Shown: in pieces, positions 35,941-44,753 of the stretch | Layout: the number at the start of each line of letters is the position of its first letter | How positions within the stretch are numbered: position 1 is the stretch's first letter | Assembly (NCBI RefSeq): GCF_020627745.1 | Contig: NZ_JAHDGE010000007.1 | Coordinates: forward strand, 24,482 to 88,481 | Direction: 5' to 3' | DNA: 64,000 bases | From: Pseudooctadecabacter sp. | GTDB taxonomy: Bacteria; Pseudomonadota; Alphaproteobacteria; Rhodobacterales; Rhodobacteraceae | The notes under the pieces: model-generated | What the model was told of the DNA's origin: nothing | The model's database searches: none | What the model saw: the letters and a program-made list of their open reading frames with translations, nothing else | Program-made: the position numbers and the translations under genes

Positions 35941-37609
35941 GCAAACCCCTCCGGTTGCGCCAAAGAATGGTCGGGACGATCAGGGCCACGGTAAAGGGTA
36001 CCAAAGCGGCCAGTGTCTGCAAAAGGCCGTACACGCCAATAGCGCGGCGGTCGCCCCCCGATGAAAGGGCCACGGCCTCGGTTGTCAGCGTCGACACCCG
36101 TCCGCCCCCGATCAGCAATGTCGCCAGATATTGCCCCACAGACACCGCCACACCCACGGCTAATGCTGTCAGAACCGGACGCGTCAACATCGGCAGGCGC
36201 ACGGCCCAGAAGACGCGCCACGGGCTGGCACCCAGTGCCTGGGCAACCGTTGCGTTGCGGGCGTCCCATGACCGCCACGGATCGCCCAGCGACAAAAACA
36301 CATATGGCAGAACGAAAACCAGATGGGCGAAGACAACCGGCATCTGGCCCATATCGGCCCCGATGCTAAGCAACATGGTCTGCAGCCCCGGCAGGAACGC
36401 TGTCTGTGGCACCAGCAGCGGCAGATAAAGCAGCAACAACCCCCTTTGGCCGAATTGCCGCCCGCCGCGATGTTCGGCCTCAAGACACCCCAGTACAAGA
36501 ACCAGCGCGAGGCCAACCGCCGCCCCTGCGATCACAAATGTCTCGCCCATCGTCGCAATGGCGGAGGGGCCGTGTCTGTCCCATGATCGCAGTGTAAAGC
36601 CATCCGGCAGGACGTTCGGAAAGGTCCATCGGGCGGCAAATGACCAGACCAGCAGACTGGCGAGGCCCAGCAGGATCGACAGGGCCGAGAGCGCCCCGAA
36701 CCAAAGGCCCAGAACACGTCCCGGCGTGTCCGTTTGCCCGCGGCGGCCAGATGCAATCCAGCGGCGGCCAAGGGCGGCGACGACGCGTTCACCCAGCCAC
36801 CACGCCACCAGAACGCCAACGACCAACGCGAATTGCAAAAGCGCCGCTGCGGCACCTGTCAGGCGCATGGCAAGGTCAGGGTCGCTCATCCATTTGACGA
36901 TCTGCACCGACAGGGTGGGGGGCGTGCTGGGGCCAAGGATCACGGCAACGTCCACGACGCTCATGGAATACCCGATGACCACATAGACCGGCAGCCGGAT
37001 CTGGGCGTAGACCCGTGGAAAGACGGTTTTCAGCCAACCGGTCACCCGCCCGTAGCCCAGCGCCTGCGCGACAAGCAATGACCGACGCGGTTGCGCCTGT
37101 CCCATGGCGGCGATCATCATCAAGAGCAGAAACGGAACCTCTTTGACGACCAGCCCCGCGACCATGGCCAGACCCAGCGGGTCCTGCACGATCAACACAT
37201 CTGGCGGGCGGTCCCATCCGGTCAACCAAGGTGAGGTCATGCGCGCCAGCCACCCCGACGGCACAATCAGAAACGCCAGACCAAAGGCTGCCGCCGCATG
37301 TGGTACGGACAGCAGCGGCGACAGCAACCTCTCCAACACCCGGAACGACCGCGTGCCAGACCAACCGGCGACAATGAACGAAACGATCAGAAGCGACAGT
37401 CCGGTCGCAAGGACGCCCGTCGTCACCGACAGGCGCACCGCCGCCCCCAGCCCCCCCCAATCAAAGAGGCTCCGGAACGGGTCAAGCGTCGGGCCCGTCA
37501 AACCGGCGGCAGGCAAATGCCCGAACGCCGGTAGAACCGTCCCATAAAGGCCCGCGATCACGGGCCCCAGCATTGCAAGCAATGTCAGTGCAGGCAGAAA
37601 GCGCAGCAC
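35933..37609 (-). CDS. ynjC: ABC transporter permease with two fused membrane domains, YnjC-like
   Basis: 558 residues, two homologous permease halves of about six helices each in one chain. Each half has an EAA-type loop (for example AQALGYGRVTGWLKTVFPRV near 180-200 and AQALGASPWRVFWAVRLPML near 450-470) that contacts the ATPase. Fused permeases of this size occur in the ThiP/FbpB and YnjC groups. The start is GTG at 37609, nine bases after the binding-protein stop. Confidence 0.85.
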   Translation of the reverse strand: MLRFLPALTLLAMLGPVIAGLYGTVLPAFGHLPAAGLTGPTLDPFRSLFDWGGLGAAVRLSVTTGVLATGLSLLIVSFIVAGWSGTRSFRVLERLLSPLLSVPHAAAAFGLAFLIVPSGWLARMTSPWLTGWDRPPDVLIVQDPLGLAMVAGLVVKEVPFLLLMMIAAMGQAQPRRSLLVAQALGYGRVTGWLKTVFPRVYAQIRLPVYVVIGYSMSVVDVAVILGPSTPPTLSVQIVKWMSDPDLAMRLTGAAAALLQFALVVGVLVAWWLGERVVAALGRRWIASGRRGQTDTPGRVLGLWFGALSALSILLGLASLLVWSFAARWTFPNVLPDGFTLRSWDRHGPSAIATMGETFVIAGAAVGLALVLVLGCLEAEHRGGRQFGQRGLLLLYLPLLVPQTAFLPGLQTMLLSIGADMGQMPVVFAHLVFVLPYVFLSLGDPWRSWDARNATVAQALGASPWRVFWAVRLPMLTRPVLTALAVGVAVSVGQYLATLLIGGGRVSTLTTEAVALSSGGDRRAIGVYGLLQTLAALVPFTVALIVPTILWRNRRGLHD

Positions 37610-37618
37610 GCAGGAACG

Positions 37619-38818
37619 TTACTGACCAGTGCCGTAACGTTCGACCCAGTCGTCGGTGACGCGGGTCATCCAGCTGGGGTGGGGTTCGGCCTGAACCGTG
37701 CCCAATTCAGCAGGCGACAACGTGGCGATGCCCAGTTCCAGCGCGTCAAATGCAGCACGCTCGTCCTCGGACAGTTTCGCCATGTCCAGCACCGTGCCGT
37801 AGCCCAGAATGTTCGGGTCTTGCGCGCGGGCCTGTGCCTCGGGTGACATCAGGAAGTTCGCAACGACCATGGCCCCCGCAGCAGAACCTGAGTTGTAGGG
37901 GATCGCCACGAAGGACGCATTGCCGATGGTGCCTTTGTCCAGGACGAAAGTCCGCACAGTCTCTGGCAATTCAAAATTCGCAATCGCTGTGGAGGCCGCA
38001 CCGGGGCTGAAGGAAATGGACAGGTCAAGTTCGCCATCGTTGATCAGCGGGAACATGGCCGTGCCCGTCGCGGGATAGGCCTGACCGGACCGCCACAGAT
38101 GCGGGGTCAACGCGTCAAGGTAGGCCCAAAGCGGCGCCACGACGTCATCGTAGGTTTCGTCAGTTGCGGCCTCTTGCAGGACGGCGGGGTCTTCGATGAT
38201 GTCGACCAGTACCTGTTTGAGGAATGTAGAGCCAAGGAAATCCGGCGGCTGTGGGTAGCTGAAGCGACCGGGGTTCGCCTGCGCCCAGTCCAGCAGTTCA
38301 TCCATAGAGCCGAGGGTGTCGGGCATCGTGTCGGTGTTGTGGACAAACACGACCTGCGCCATGGCCCAAGGGGCCTCATAGCCTTCGACTGGGACCGTGA
38401 AATCGGTCTGGACGGTCTTGCCGTCAACATCCACCACGGCCCAGTTGGGCAGCTGTTCGGCAAAGGGGCCGAACAGAAGATCAGCGTCTTTCATCGCGGC
38501 AAAGTTCGCGCCGTTAATCCAGATCATGTCGATGGCACCGTCGTCATCTTCGCCGGCTTGCTTTTCGGACAGCACACGGGTGACGGCATCCGCCGTATCC
38601 GTCAGCTTGACGTGTTCAAGGATGACGCCATAGTCTTCGGCCACACGCTCCCCCACCCAAGCGATAAAATCGTTGGTAGTGGTTGACCCGCCCCATGCGT
38701 TCCAGAACACGGTCTGGCCGTCGGCCTCTGCCAGAACGGCATCCCAATCGGCTGGATCAGGGTTGGCCAGAACAGCCGAAGGCGCCGCGAGGGCTGCCAT
38801 CAATGCAAGATATTTCAT
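37619..38818 (-). CDS. ynjB: ABC transporter substrate-binding protein, YnjB-like
   Basis: Periplasmic solute-binding protein, 399 residues, with a Sec signal of about 18 residues (YLALMAALAAPSAVLA). The mature N-terminus VFWNAWGGSTTTNDFIAWVG and the segment SEKQAGEDDDGAIDMIWING are characteristic of the YnjB type; E. coli YnjB has similar size. The ATG at 38818 is chosen because it gives the signal peptide and overlaps the stop of the CDP-alcohol gene (ATGA). Ligand unknown. Confidence 0.85.
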   Translation of the reverse strand: MKYLALMAALAAPSAVLANPDPADWDAVLAEADGQTVFWNAWGGSTTTNDFIAWVGERVAEDYGVILEHVKLTDTADAVTRVLSEKQAGEDDDGAIDMIWINGANFAAMKDADLLFGPFAEQLPNWAVVDVDGKTVQTDFTVPVEGYEAPWAMAQVVFVHNTDTMPDTLGSMDELLDWAQANPGRFSYPQPPDFLGSTFLKQVLVDIIEDPAVLQEAATDETYDDVVAPLWAYLDALTPHLWRSGQAYPATGTAMFPLINDGELDLSISFSPGAASTAIANFELPETVRTFVLDKGTIGNASFVAIPYNSGSAAGAMVVANFLMSPEAQARAQDPNILGYGTVLDMAKLSEDERAAFDALELGIATLSPAELGTVQAEPHPSWMTRVTDDWVERYGTGQ

Positions 38819-39435
38819 TGGTCTTCCTTCATAGTAAACACACGCCGTGCGGCGATCAGACGAAGGGTCGCGGTGGCAAAACACAGCGTCCCGAAAATCC
38901 AGGCCAGCGTCGCGAAAGACGCGGGGAACAGGCACAAAAGAACGAAGAAGACGATTGTCTCCGTCCCTTCCAGCAGGCCATTGGAATAATACAGCGATTT
39001 CACCCCTTGGGCTGACGTTTCGATCCCGCGCTTTTCCGCCAGAATCGCATAGCCCAAAAAGCTGGTCCCGTTGAAATAGAAACTTGTCAGAAGGTACGCA
39101 CCGGCAACCGCGTTGGTTGCAGGGTCCATCACGACAAAGGCAAAGGGGATCGCGCCGTAAAACAGAAAGTCGCATGCGATATCAAGGTAGCCGCCGAAAT
39201 CCGTCTTGCGCGTGGCCCGCGCCACCGCCCCGTCCAGACCATCCGCGATGCGCGACGCCAACAGCATCACAAGGGCCGCCCACGTCCATCCGACCATGAT
39301 CAGGCCCGCAGCACCCAATCCCAACGCGAGCCCCACAAGGGTCACACCATCCGCAGTCATGCCGCGTTTGGCCAGTCCCTGACCCACAGCGTTCAGCGGC
39401 GGGTCGATCAGTTTGCGGGCGGCAGCGTCCAGCAT
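38815..39435 (-). CDS. CDP-alcohol phosphatidyltransferase family protein, YnjF-like
   Basis: 206 residues, about six transmembrane helices. The catalytic motif D-G-x2-A-R-x8-G-x3-D-x3-D is present as DGLDGAVARATRKTDFGGYL followed by DIACDFLFYG, so it should be an active phospholipid head-group or related transferase. E. coli places a homologue of the same length, YnjF, in the ynjABCDEF locus. Here it is upstream of and coupled to ynjB by ATGA. GGAGG lies before the start at 39435. The acceptor is unknown. Confidence 0.85.
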   Translation of the reverse strand: MLDAAARKLIDPPLNAVGQGLAKRGMTADGVTLVGLALGLGAAGLIMVGWTWAALVMLLASRIADGLDGAVARATRKTDFGGYLDIACDFLFYGAIPFAFVVMDPATNAVAGAYLLTSFYFNGTSFLGYAILAEKRGIETSAQGVKSLYYSNGLLEGTETIVFFVLLCLFPASFATLAWIFGTLCFATATLRLIAARRVFTMKEDQ

Positions 39436-39522
39436 GGGACCTCCAGTTTCGTCTGGGGTTGTTTGACCCAAAGGATGCAATGACGCAATCGTGCTGACAA
39501 CAATGTGACAGGAATCAACCAC

Positions 39523-39551
39523 GAAAAAGGGCCGCGCAAATGCACGGCCCT
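39523..39551 (-). terminator. Rho-independent terminator after the cytochrome c2-like gene
   Basis: On the minus strand a stem AGGGCCG(TGC) / (GCG)CGGCCCT with a short AT loop is followed directly by a run of Ts. It lies 24 bases past the stop and would end the long bch-puh-hemA-cyc transcription unit. Confidence 0.85.
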
Positions 39552-39574
39552 GAATACTTTGGAAAACCGAAGGC

Positions 39575-40072
39575 TTAGGAATCGCTGTCGCTGTCGCCGT
39601 CTTCTTCCATCTCGCCATCTTCCATCTCACCCTCGTCTGCGCCGAATGTCGCAAGGTAGGCGTAAATGTTGATCGCTTCTTCCTCGTCGCGGACGCGGTA
39701 GGCCATCTTGCCCCGTGCGCGGTTGTTGTCGAGTGTTTCACGCAACCAGCCGGTCGGGTCCTGCACGTAACCGACGAACGCTTCCTCGGTCCAGACTGTG
39801 CCCATCTCGCCCAGCTCGAGGATGCTGTCGCCGTAGCGGAAGTCTTCGACTGCGCCCAACTGGCGGCCAGCAAGGCCATACAGGTTTGGACCGGTGCGCG
39901 CGTTGCGGCCTGCCAAAACCTCGCCGTCCGCGTCTGCCACAACGTGACAGGCCACACACTGGCGGTTGAATTGTTCTTCACCGGCGGCCGCATCACCTGT
40001 TGCGGCGTGGCCGTCTGCAAATGCCGGGCCTGCCAAAAGCGCCGCAGCTGCTGCGTAGATAAACTTGGTCAT
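39575..40072 (-). CDS. Cytochrome c2-like protein with acidic C-terminal tail
   Basis: 165 residues with a Sec signal (FIYAAAAALLAGPAFA). Heme motif CVACH near residue 40 and the axial Met in RGKMAYRV near 130, with RTGPNLYGLAGRQLG between, mark class I cytochrome c2, the soluble donor to the photosynthetic reaction centre and partner of bc1. The last 20 residues are almost all Glu/Asp/Gly/Ser/Met (EGEMEDGEMEEDGDSDSDS), which is unusual. Two adjacent ATGs (40075, 40072) follow AGGGAG; the second has better spacing. It follows hemA in the same direction after 115 bases. Confidence 0.88.
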   Translation of the reverse strand: MTKFIYAAAAALLAGPAFADGHAATGDAAAGEEQFNRQCVACHVVADADGEVLAGRNARTGPNLYGLAGRQLGAVEDFRYGDSILELGEMGTVWTEEAFVGYVQDPTGWLRETLDNNRARGKMAYRVRDEEEAINIYAYLATFGADEGEMEDGEMEEDGDSDSDS

Positions 40073-40187
40073 CATTGTCTCCCTAACGTCAAGTTTCAGC
40101 GCGGCAGGTTGCCGCATCGGATAAAAGGGTAGTGTGCGGCGGTGTGCCGTCCAGAAGAAATAGAGATTCCGTGAATGATATGCGATA

Positions 40188-41402
40188 TCACGCCACCTGA
40201 TGCGCGATAGCGCATTGTTTCCAAAGGGTTGTCAGCGCCGCCACCAAATGGGCGATATCCGCATCCGTGTGCAATGGGGACGGCGTAAACCGCAACCGTT
40301 CGGTGCCCTTGGGCACTGTCGGATAGTTGATCGGCTGCACGTAGATGTTCCATTCATCCATCAGATAATCAGCGAGCATTTTGGTCTTCACCGGATCACC
40401 AATCATCACCGGCACAATGTGGCTGTCGTTTTCCATGTGCGGGATGCCTTGCGCGTCCAGCATGGCACGCAATTTGGCTACCTGACGGCGTTGCCCTGCC
40501 CGTTCGAACTGGCTGACCTTAAGGTGTTTGATCGACGCACATGCGGCGGCGGCCACGGCGGGTGGCAAGGCCGTGGTGAAAATGAACCCGCTGGCAAAGC
40601 TGCGGATGAAATCACACAGCGCGGCGGATCCGGTGATGTAGCCGCCGACACAGCCGAATGCCTTGCCCAGCGTGCCTTCGATCAAGGTGATCCGATGGGC
40701 CACACCCAACTCCTCGGACACGCCGCCCCCGCGCGCGCCATACATGCCCACGGCGTGGACCTCATCAATGTAGGTCATCGCGCCATACTTTTCCGCGACA
40801 TCCAAAATTGCCTCAATGGGGGCAATGTCACCATCCATGGAATAAACCGACTCAAAGGCGACGATCTTGGGGTGATCTGCGGGCAGCGCTGCCAGCTTCG
40901 CCTCAAGGTCGGCCACATCATTGTGGTTCCAGATAACCTTTTTGGCCTTGGAATGGCGGATGCCCTCGATCATCGACGCATGGTTGCCCGCGTCCGACAG
41001 GATCACACAATTTTCCAAGCGACTGCCAAGCGTGGAAAGTGCGGCCCAGTTGGACACATAGCCGGAGGTAAACAGCAACGCCGCCTCCTTGCCGTGCAGA
41101 TCGGCCAGTTCGGCCTCCAACAGCAAATGGTCGTGGTTCGTGCCAGAGATGTTGCGCGTGCCGCCAGCGCCAGTGCCGGTGCGCTGCACGGCCTCAACCA
41201 TGGCATCAATCACCTTCGGGTTTTGGCCCATGCCAAGGTAGTCGTTGGAACACCACACCGTCACATCGCGCACGCCCTCATCGGCGTGGTTGGCAGCCTT
41301 GGGAAATTTGCCACATTGGCGTTCCAGTTCTGCAAAATAGCGGTAGTTGCCGTCATTTTTCAACTGGTCCAGCTGGTCGTTAAACAGGGCATCAAAATCC
41401 AT
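40188..41402 (-). CDS. hemA: 5-aminolevulinate synthase HemA
   Basis: Condenses glycine and succinyl-CoA to 5-aminolevulinate, the first step of tetrapyrrole synthesis in alphaproteobacteria. 404 residues; PLP-dependent alpha-oxoamine synthase fold with [15 protein letters not shown] near residues 49-63, [13 protein letters not shown] with the PLP Asp, and the Schiff-base Lys in [10 protein letters not shown] near 248. It overlaps puhE by 11 bases, tying precursor supply to the photosynthesis operon. A 15-base palindrome TGATATGCGATATCA overlaps its stop codon. Confidence 0.97.
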   Translation of the reverse strand: MDFDALFNDQLDQLKNDGNYRYFAELERQCGKFPKAANHADEGVRDVTVWCSNDYLGMGQNPKVIDAMVEAVQRTGTGAGGTRNISGTNHDHLLLEAELADLHGKEAALLFTSGYVSNWAALSTLGSRLENCVILSDAGNHASMIEGIRHSKAKKVIWNHNDVADLEAKLAALPADHPKIVAFESVYSMDGDIAPIEAILDVAEKYGAMTYIDEVHAVGMYGARGGGVSEELGVAHRITLIEGTLGKAFGCVGGYITGSAALCDFIRSFASGFIFTTALPPAVAAAACASIKHLKVSQFERAGQRRQVAKLRAMLDAQGIPHMENDSHIVPVMIGDPVKTKMLADYLMDEWNIYVQPINYPTVPKGTERLRFTPSPLHTDADIAHLVAALTTLWKQCAIAHQVA

Positions 41403-42195
41403 TGGTCTCTTCCTTGGCAGTCGTAAATCGTTTGTGTTCCGGCAGCATCCACCGCCAGAGTTTTGCGTCCGGCAGCGGGATCACCATGAACCAGTGTTCC
41501 AGCAACGCCAGCGCGCTGAGGGATGTCAAAAGGGCAAAGCCTGTGGCCGCTACCGTGGTCTCGGCGGTCATCAACAGTTGCGCAAAACAGGCCACCGCAA
41601 AGGACAGCACCGTCACCGATAACGGGAAAAACGCGGTGATCGGCCCTTGGCGCAGGTGGCTGCGCAGATGTTGCAAGGGCACGGGCAGGAATTCGAAATT
41701 GATGCGCGGCACCCCGAAAAACAGGTTCAGTTTGGCACTGATGCGCGCAAAAAACAGGATCGCATAGGTCCACAGGGCAATCTGGTTGTCGGCCTGACTG
41801 GTCGCCAACACGACAAACGCCATGCCCGCCAGCAGCAGGATTTCATGATGGGCCAATGCATCCCATGCGCGCCAGAACCGTGGCGCGCCGACCACCCCTT
41901 CGGGGCAACTGGCCCGCTCGGGTCCGGTGATCACACCGGACAGGAACGACAATTCGATCCACGCCCAAATGCCGAGCGCCCCGAAGAACCCGGCATAAAG
42001 CCCCGTCAGCCCCGTGTCGGGCGCAGACACAACCACACCGGCCACGCCCAGCGCCAAAACAGGCACGGACATGAACACGGCCACGTTGTAGGCGTTGCCA
42101 CCCGTCCGGTCCGCCCGACGGATGACATACAAAATCGCCCCGGTGGCGAACCACCAGGTAAAGAGCGCGATGAGAGATGCGCCCCAGACCCCCAT
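41392..42195 (-). CDS. puhE: Photosynthetic complex assembly protein PuhE (DUF3623)
   Basis: 267-residue integral membrane protein with about seven helices, including [20 protein letters not shown] at the N-terminus and the conserved [20 protein letters not shown] segment near residues 150-169. PuhE modulates bacteriochlorophyll production and complex assembly. Its start shares a base with the acsF stop and its end overlaps hemA. Order acsF-puhE-hemA is the usual one in Rhodobacterales. Confidence 0.93.
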   Translation of the reverse strand: MGVWGASLIALFTWWFATGAILYVIRRADRTGGNAYNVAVFMSVPVLALGVAGVVVSAPDTGLTGLYAGFFGALGIWAWIELSFLSGVITGPERASCPEGVVGAPRFWRAWDALAHHEILLLAGMAFVVLATSQADNQIALWTYAILFFARISAKLNLFFGVPRINFEFLPVPLQHLRSHLRQGPITAFFPLSVTVLSFAVACFAQLLMTAETTVAATGFALLTSLSALALLEHWFMVIPLPDAKLWRWMLPEHKRFTTAKEETNGF

Positions 42196-43322
42196 CAGTA
42201 GGCAGGTCTCAACACGGTGCTTTCAGGCACCTGATGTTTGATCGCGGGGATCGTATAGAGGGACACAAACGCCAGCGCTGCCTTGGCAGACCCTGCGATG
42301 TTGCCAAAGAAACCCGAAACACCACCGCGTTTCTTAGCCTCGGCAATCTGCACATTGGCTTTTTGCATCCGCACCAGATTGCGCTGCCACCGGGGGTGTT
42401 CGATATCCAACATCAGCGGGAAAATCTGACCCGTCAGCACAGAGGTCTTGGTGAACACCTCATGGGCATACCAATCGGGATCAACGCCCAACGCTTTGTG
42501 GAACGCAGGCCGCTGATGGTCACGCACATACATGGTGGAATAAACCGCCGTCAGGAAGAACTTGATCCACAGCTTGTTGGTGAAACTTTCGGTCAGTTTC
42601 GGGTCCGTCTTCATCAGCAGGGCAAAGGCCTCGCCATGGCTGAACTCATCATTGCACCATTCCTCGAACCACTTGAAAATTGGATGAAAGCGGTGTTCGG
42701 GATGCGCCTCAAGATGGCGGAAGATCGTGATATAGCGCGCGTAGCCGATCTTTTCGCTCAGATAGGTGGCGTAGTAGATGAACTTCGGGCGGAAATAGGT
42801 GTACTTCTTCGACTGCGTCAAAAACCCAAGGTTCACGCGCAGGCCAGCCTCCCGCAGGGCGTCGTTGATAAAGCCCGCATGACGCGCCTCATCCCGTGCC
42901 ATCAGCTGAAACAGCTGCGTGATGTCCTGATTGGACCCCCGGCGTTTCATTTCCTTGTACAGCACACAGCCGGAAAATTCGGCGGTGCAGCTTGAGATCA
43001 GGAAGTCGATGAACTCCGCCTTCAGCTTCGGCTCCATCCCGTCCCAATCGACGTGGTCCCAATCTTCGTTCTTCTTGAAATGGCCCTTATTGGGGTCGCT
43101 TTCCATCTGGGCGATCAGCGCGTCCCATTCGGCGCGCACAGGTGTCACGTCAATGGCGTCCAGTTCCTCAAAATCGGTGGTGTAGAATCGCGGCGTCAGC
43201 AGCGTGTTCGACATCGCCGTTTCCGTGGCAAAATCATCGTCAAACTTTGCCTGCTCTTCCTGAATCGCCAGACCTTCTTCCACGGTGGTGGCATCGGCGG
43301 AGTGTTTGATGTGCGCGTTCAT
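42195..43322 (-). CDS. acsF: Aerobic Mg-protoporphyrin IX monomethyl ester cyclase AcsF
   Basis: Oxygen-dependent enzyme that forms ring E of bacteriochlorophyll. 375 residues. Diiron-site motifs are visible: SSCTAEFSGCVLYKE near 115, MARDEARHAGFIND near 150, and NDEFSHGEAFALL near 225. The ATG at 43322 (MNAHIKH) overlaps the previous stop by four bases. Presence of AcsF, and no bchE in the window, fits a phototroph that makes pigment under air. Confidence 0.96.
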   Translation of the reverse strand: MNAHIKHSADATTVEEGLAIQEEQAKFDDDFATETAMSNTLLTPRFYTTDFEELDAIDVTPVRAEWDALIAQMESDPNKGHFKKNEDWDHVDWDGMEPKLKAEFIDFLISSCTAEFSGCVLYKEMKRRGSNQDITQLFQLMARDEARHAGFINDALREAGLRVNLGFLTQSKKYTYFRPKFIYYATYLSEKIGYARYITIFRHLEAHPEHRFHPIFKWFEEWCNDEFSHGEAFALLMKTDPKLTESFTNKLWIKFFLTAVYSTMYVRDHQRPAFHKALGVDPDWYAHEVFTKTSVLTGQIFPLMLDIEHPRWQRNLVRMQKANVQIAEAKKRGGVSGFFGNIAGSAKAALAFVSLYTIPAIKHQVPESTVLRPAY

Positions 43323-43615
43323 ACCGTCACCTCCTCGGAAAAGCTGAATTCGCACAGCTCCATGAATTCAAAATCACCCGTGGCCCGCGTCCACATACGT
43401 TCCAGCCCGCTGGCCCGTGTGATTGTCGCCATGCGTTTCTCTTCGACCACCTCACCGAAAGGCGCCATGATCTCAGCCCCGTGGACCTTCACGGTGTCCC
43501 CCGGCCCAACGACCGATCCGTCCGTGAATTTCACATGCGCGCTGAGTTCCTCAAAGCGGTGCGAAATGGTGACCACGCAGGGCACCTCTTCTTTGGTTCG
43601 TGTCAAAAGGCCCAT
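43319..43615 (-). CDS. Conserved small protein between puhC and acsF, unknown
   Basis: 98 residues, soluble, beta-rich, with SHRFEELSAHVKFTDGSVVG and PGDTVKVHGAEIMAPFGEVV suggesting a small barrel, and a C-terminus RATGDFEFMELCEFSF. Genes of this size occur at the same place in other Rhodobacterales clusters, but I know no assigned role. A strong AAGGAGGGAA site precedes the ATG, and it is coupled to acsF by ATGA, which suggests a function with the cyclase. Confidence 0.75.
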   Translation of the reverse strand: MGLLTRTKEEVPCVVTISHRFEELSAHVKFTDGSVVGPGDTVKVHGAEIMAPFGEVVEEKRMATITRASGLERMWTRATGDFEFMELCEFSFSEEVTV

Positions 43616-43640
43616 GGGGGTTCCCTCCTTTATCTTCGTT

Positions 43641-44096
43641 TCAGTTCAGCAGCCCGGCGAAGGCTGCCACGTTGTCAGCGCCGTAGCCGACCAGCTCCAC
43701 GGACCATCCGGTCTCGGGATCTTCGATCGCGTAGGTGCCATTGGTGCGTTCGATCAATGTGACCGGCGCTGTGTTGGGCGTGTCCGCCACCAGACGTTCG
43801 CGTTTGATCACGATGCCCATGACGCCCACAAACCCCATCAGGTCATCGGCGGAATGGGCGATCTGCACGCCGTCTTCGTCATAAACGGTCGATACCCCCT
43901 CGCGGGAGGTTTCGAACTGCAGCGACATCTGCCGCGCCACCGGCGCACGATCGATGACGCCTGTGTTGGGCACATCAAACCACTGCGCATAAGCGACAAG
44001 CGCCAAAGACGCCGCCATCAGGCTGAACATGGCGACCACCAGAAAACGGGGGACCATGTCCTTGTCGCGGTGCTTCATCTGTTCTGAAAGGGACAT
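43641..44096 (-). CDS. puhC: Photosynthetic complex assembly protein PuhC
   Basis: 151 residues, one transmembrane helix near residues 14-35 (MVPRFLVVAMFSLMAASLAL) and a periplasmic domain with the ARQMSLQFETSREGVSTVYD segment. PuhC supports reaction-centre and LH1 assembly. It starts six bases after the puhB stop. Short conserved runs GVMGIVIKRERLV and NGTYAIEDPETGWSVELVGY match the family. Confidence 0.92.
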   Translation of the reverse strand: MSLSEQMKHRDKDMVPRFLVVAMFSLMAASLALVAYAQWFDVPNTGVIDRAPVARQMSLQFETSREGVSTVYDEDGVQIAHSADDLMGFVGVMGIVIKRERLVADTPNTAPVTLIERTNGTYAIEDPETGWSVELVGYGADNVAAFAGLLN

Positions 44097-44102
44097 GACC
44101 GA

Positions 44103-44732
44103 TTACTCCGCTGCGACGGCATGGGGTTCCATGCGTTCCACTTGGGGTTGGGAGACACGCGCCTCGGCGGCTTCCGCGAAAATCTGCGCCACGTTTTGGG
44201 CGTCGGGGATGGACCGGAACGCAGGTTGCGTTTTGGACACGTACCAAGGACGCACATGCGGCCAGCTCATCATATGGCTGAACCGAGTGTCGCCAATCAG
44301 TTCAAACGCCAGCGTGCCGTGGCCGGTTTTCTTCAGGTCCAGCGCCGCATTGCCGATCTGCGTGTAAGGCAGGTTCAATGTCATCGTCAGGGCCGCACCA
44401 ATCCGCATCGCCACGCGCTTGTTCGTCAGCGTATAGACCGCCGACCGCGCCTGCATGGTGGCCAGCCCCAAAATCAGCAGGCAACACAGCGTCCCGATCA
44501 CAACGAACGGGACGCCATGCGCCAATGCCTGATCCATCGGCACGAAGGTCGAGGACACACCCACGCGCCAGACGGTCAAAAGGACGAAATACCCGATGAC
44601 CCAGTACAATTTCATCGCATCGCGCGCCAGACGCAGCACCGAAGGGCTGCCCTGCCACAGGATGTGTTCCCCTTCGGGCAATGCCTCTGGCAACCCCCGT
44701 ACAGGTTCGAATTTGAAATCGTCGTGGGACAT
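44103..44732 (-). CDS. puhB: Photosynthetic complex assembly protein PuhB
   Basis: 209-residue membrane protein with bacterial PH-like (bPH2) domain. LPEGEHILWQGSPSVLRLAR precedes two to three transmembrane helices (about 45-105), then SAVYTLTNKRVAMRIGAALT. PuhB is a reaction-centre assembly factor. It lies 21 bases after puhA with AAAGGA in the spacer. Order puhA-puhB-puhC is conserved. Confidence 0.93.
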   Translation of the reverse strand: MSHDDFKFEPVRGLPEALPEGEHILWQGSPSVLRLARDAMKLYWVIGYFVLLTVWRVGVSSTFVPMDQALAHGVPFVVIGTLCCLLILGLATMQARSAVYTLTNKRVAMRIGAALTMTLNLPYTQIGNAALDLKKTGHGTLAFELIGDTRFSHMMSWPHVRPWYVSKTQPAFRSIPDAQNVAQIFAEAAEARVSQPQVERMEPHAVAAE

Positions 44733-44753
44733 CGGTCCGTCCTTTCTTACGTC

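Noticed and set aside
37619..39175. Longer start for the YnjB-like protein
   Set aside because: The extension lies in the CDP-alcohol phosphatidyltransferase frame and would destroy the signal peptide.
40076..40187. PpsR or FNR box upstream of the cytochrome c2-like gene
   Set aside because: No TGT-N12-ACA or TTGAT-N4-ATCAA match found by reading both strands.
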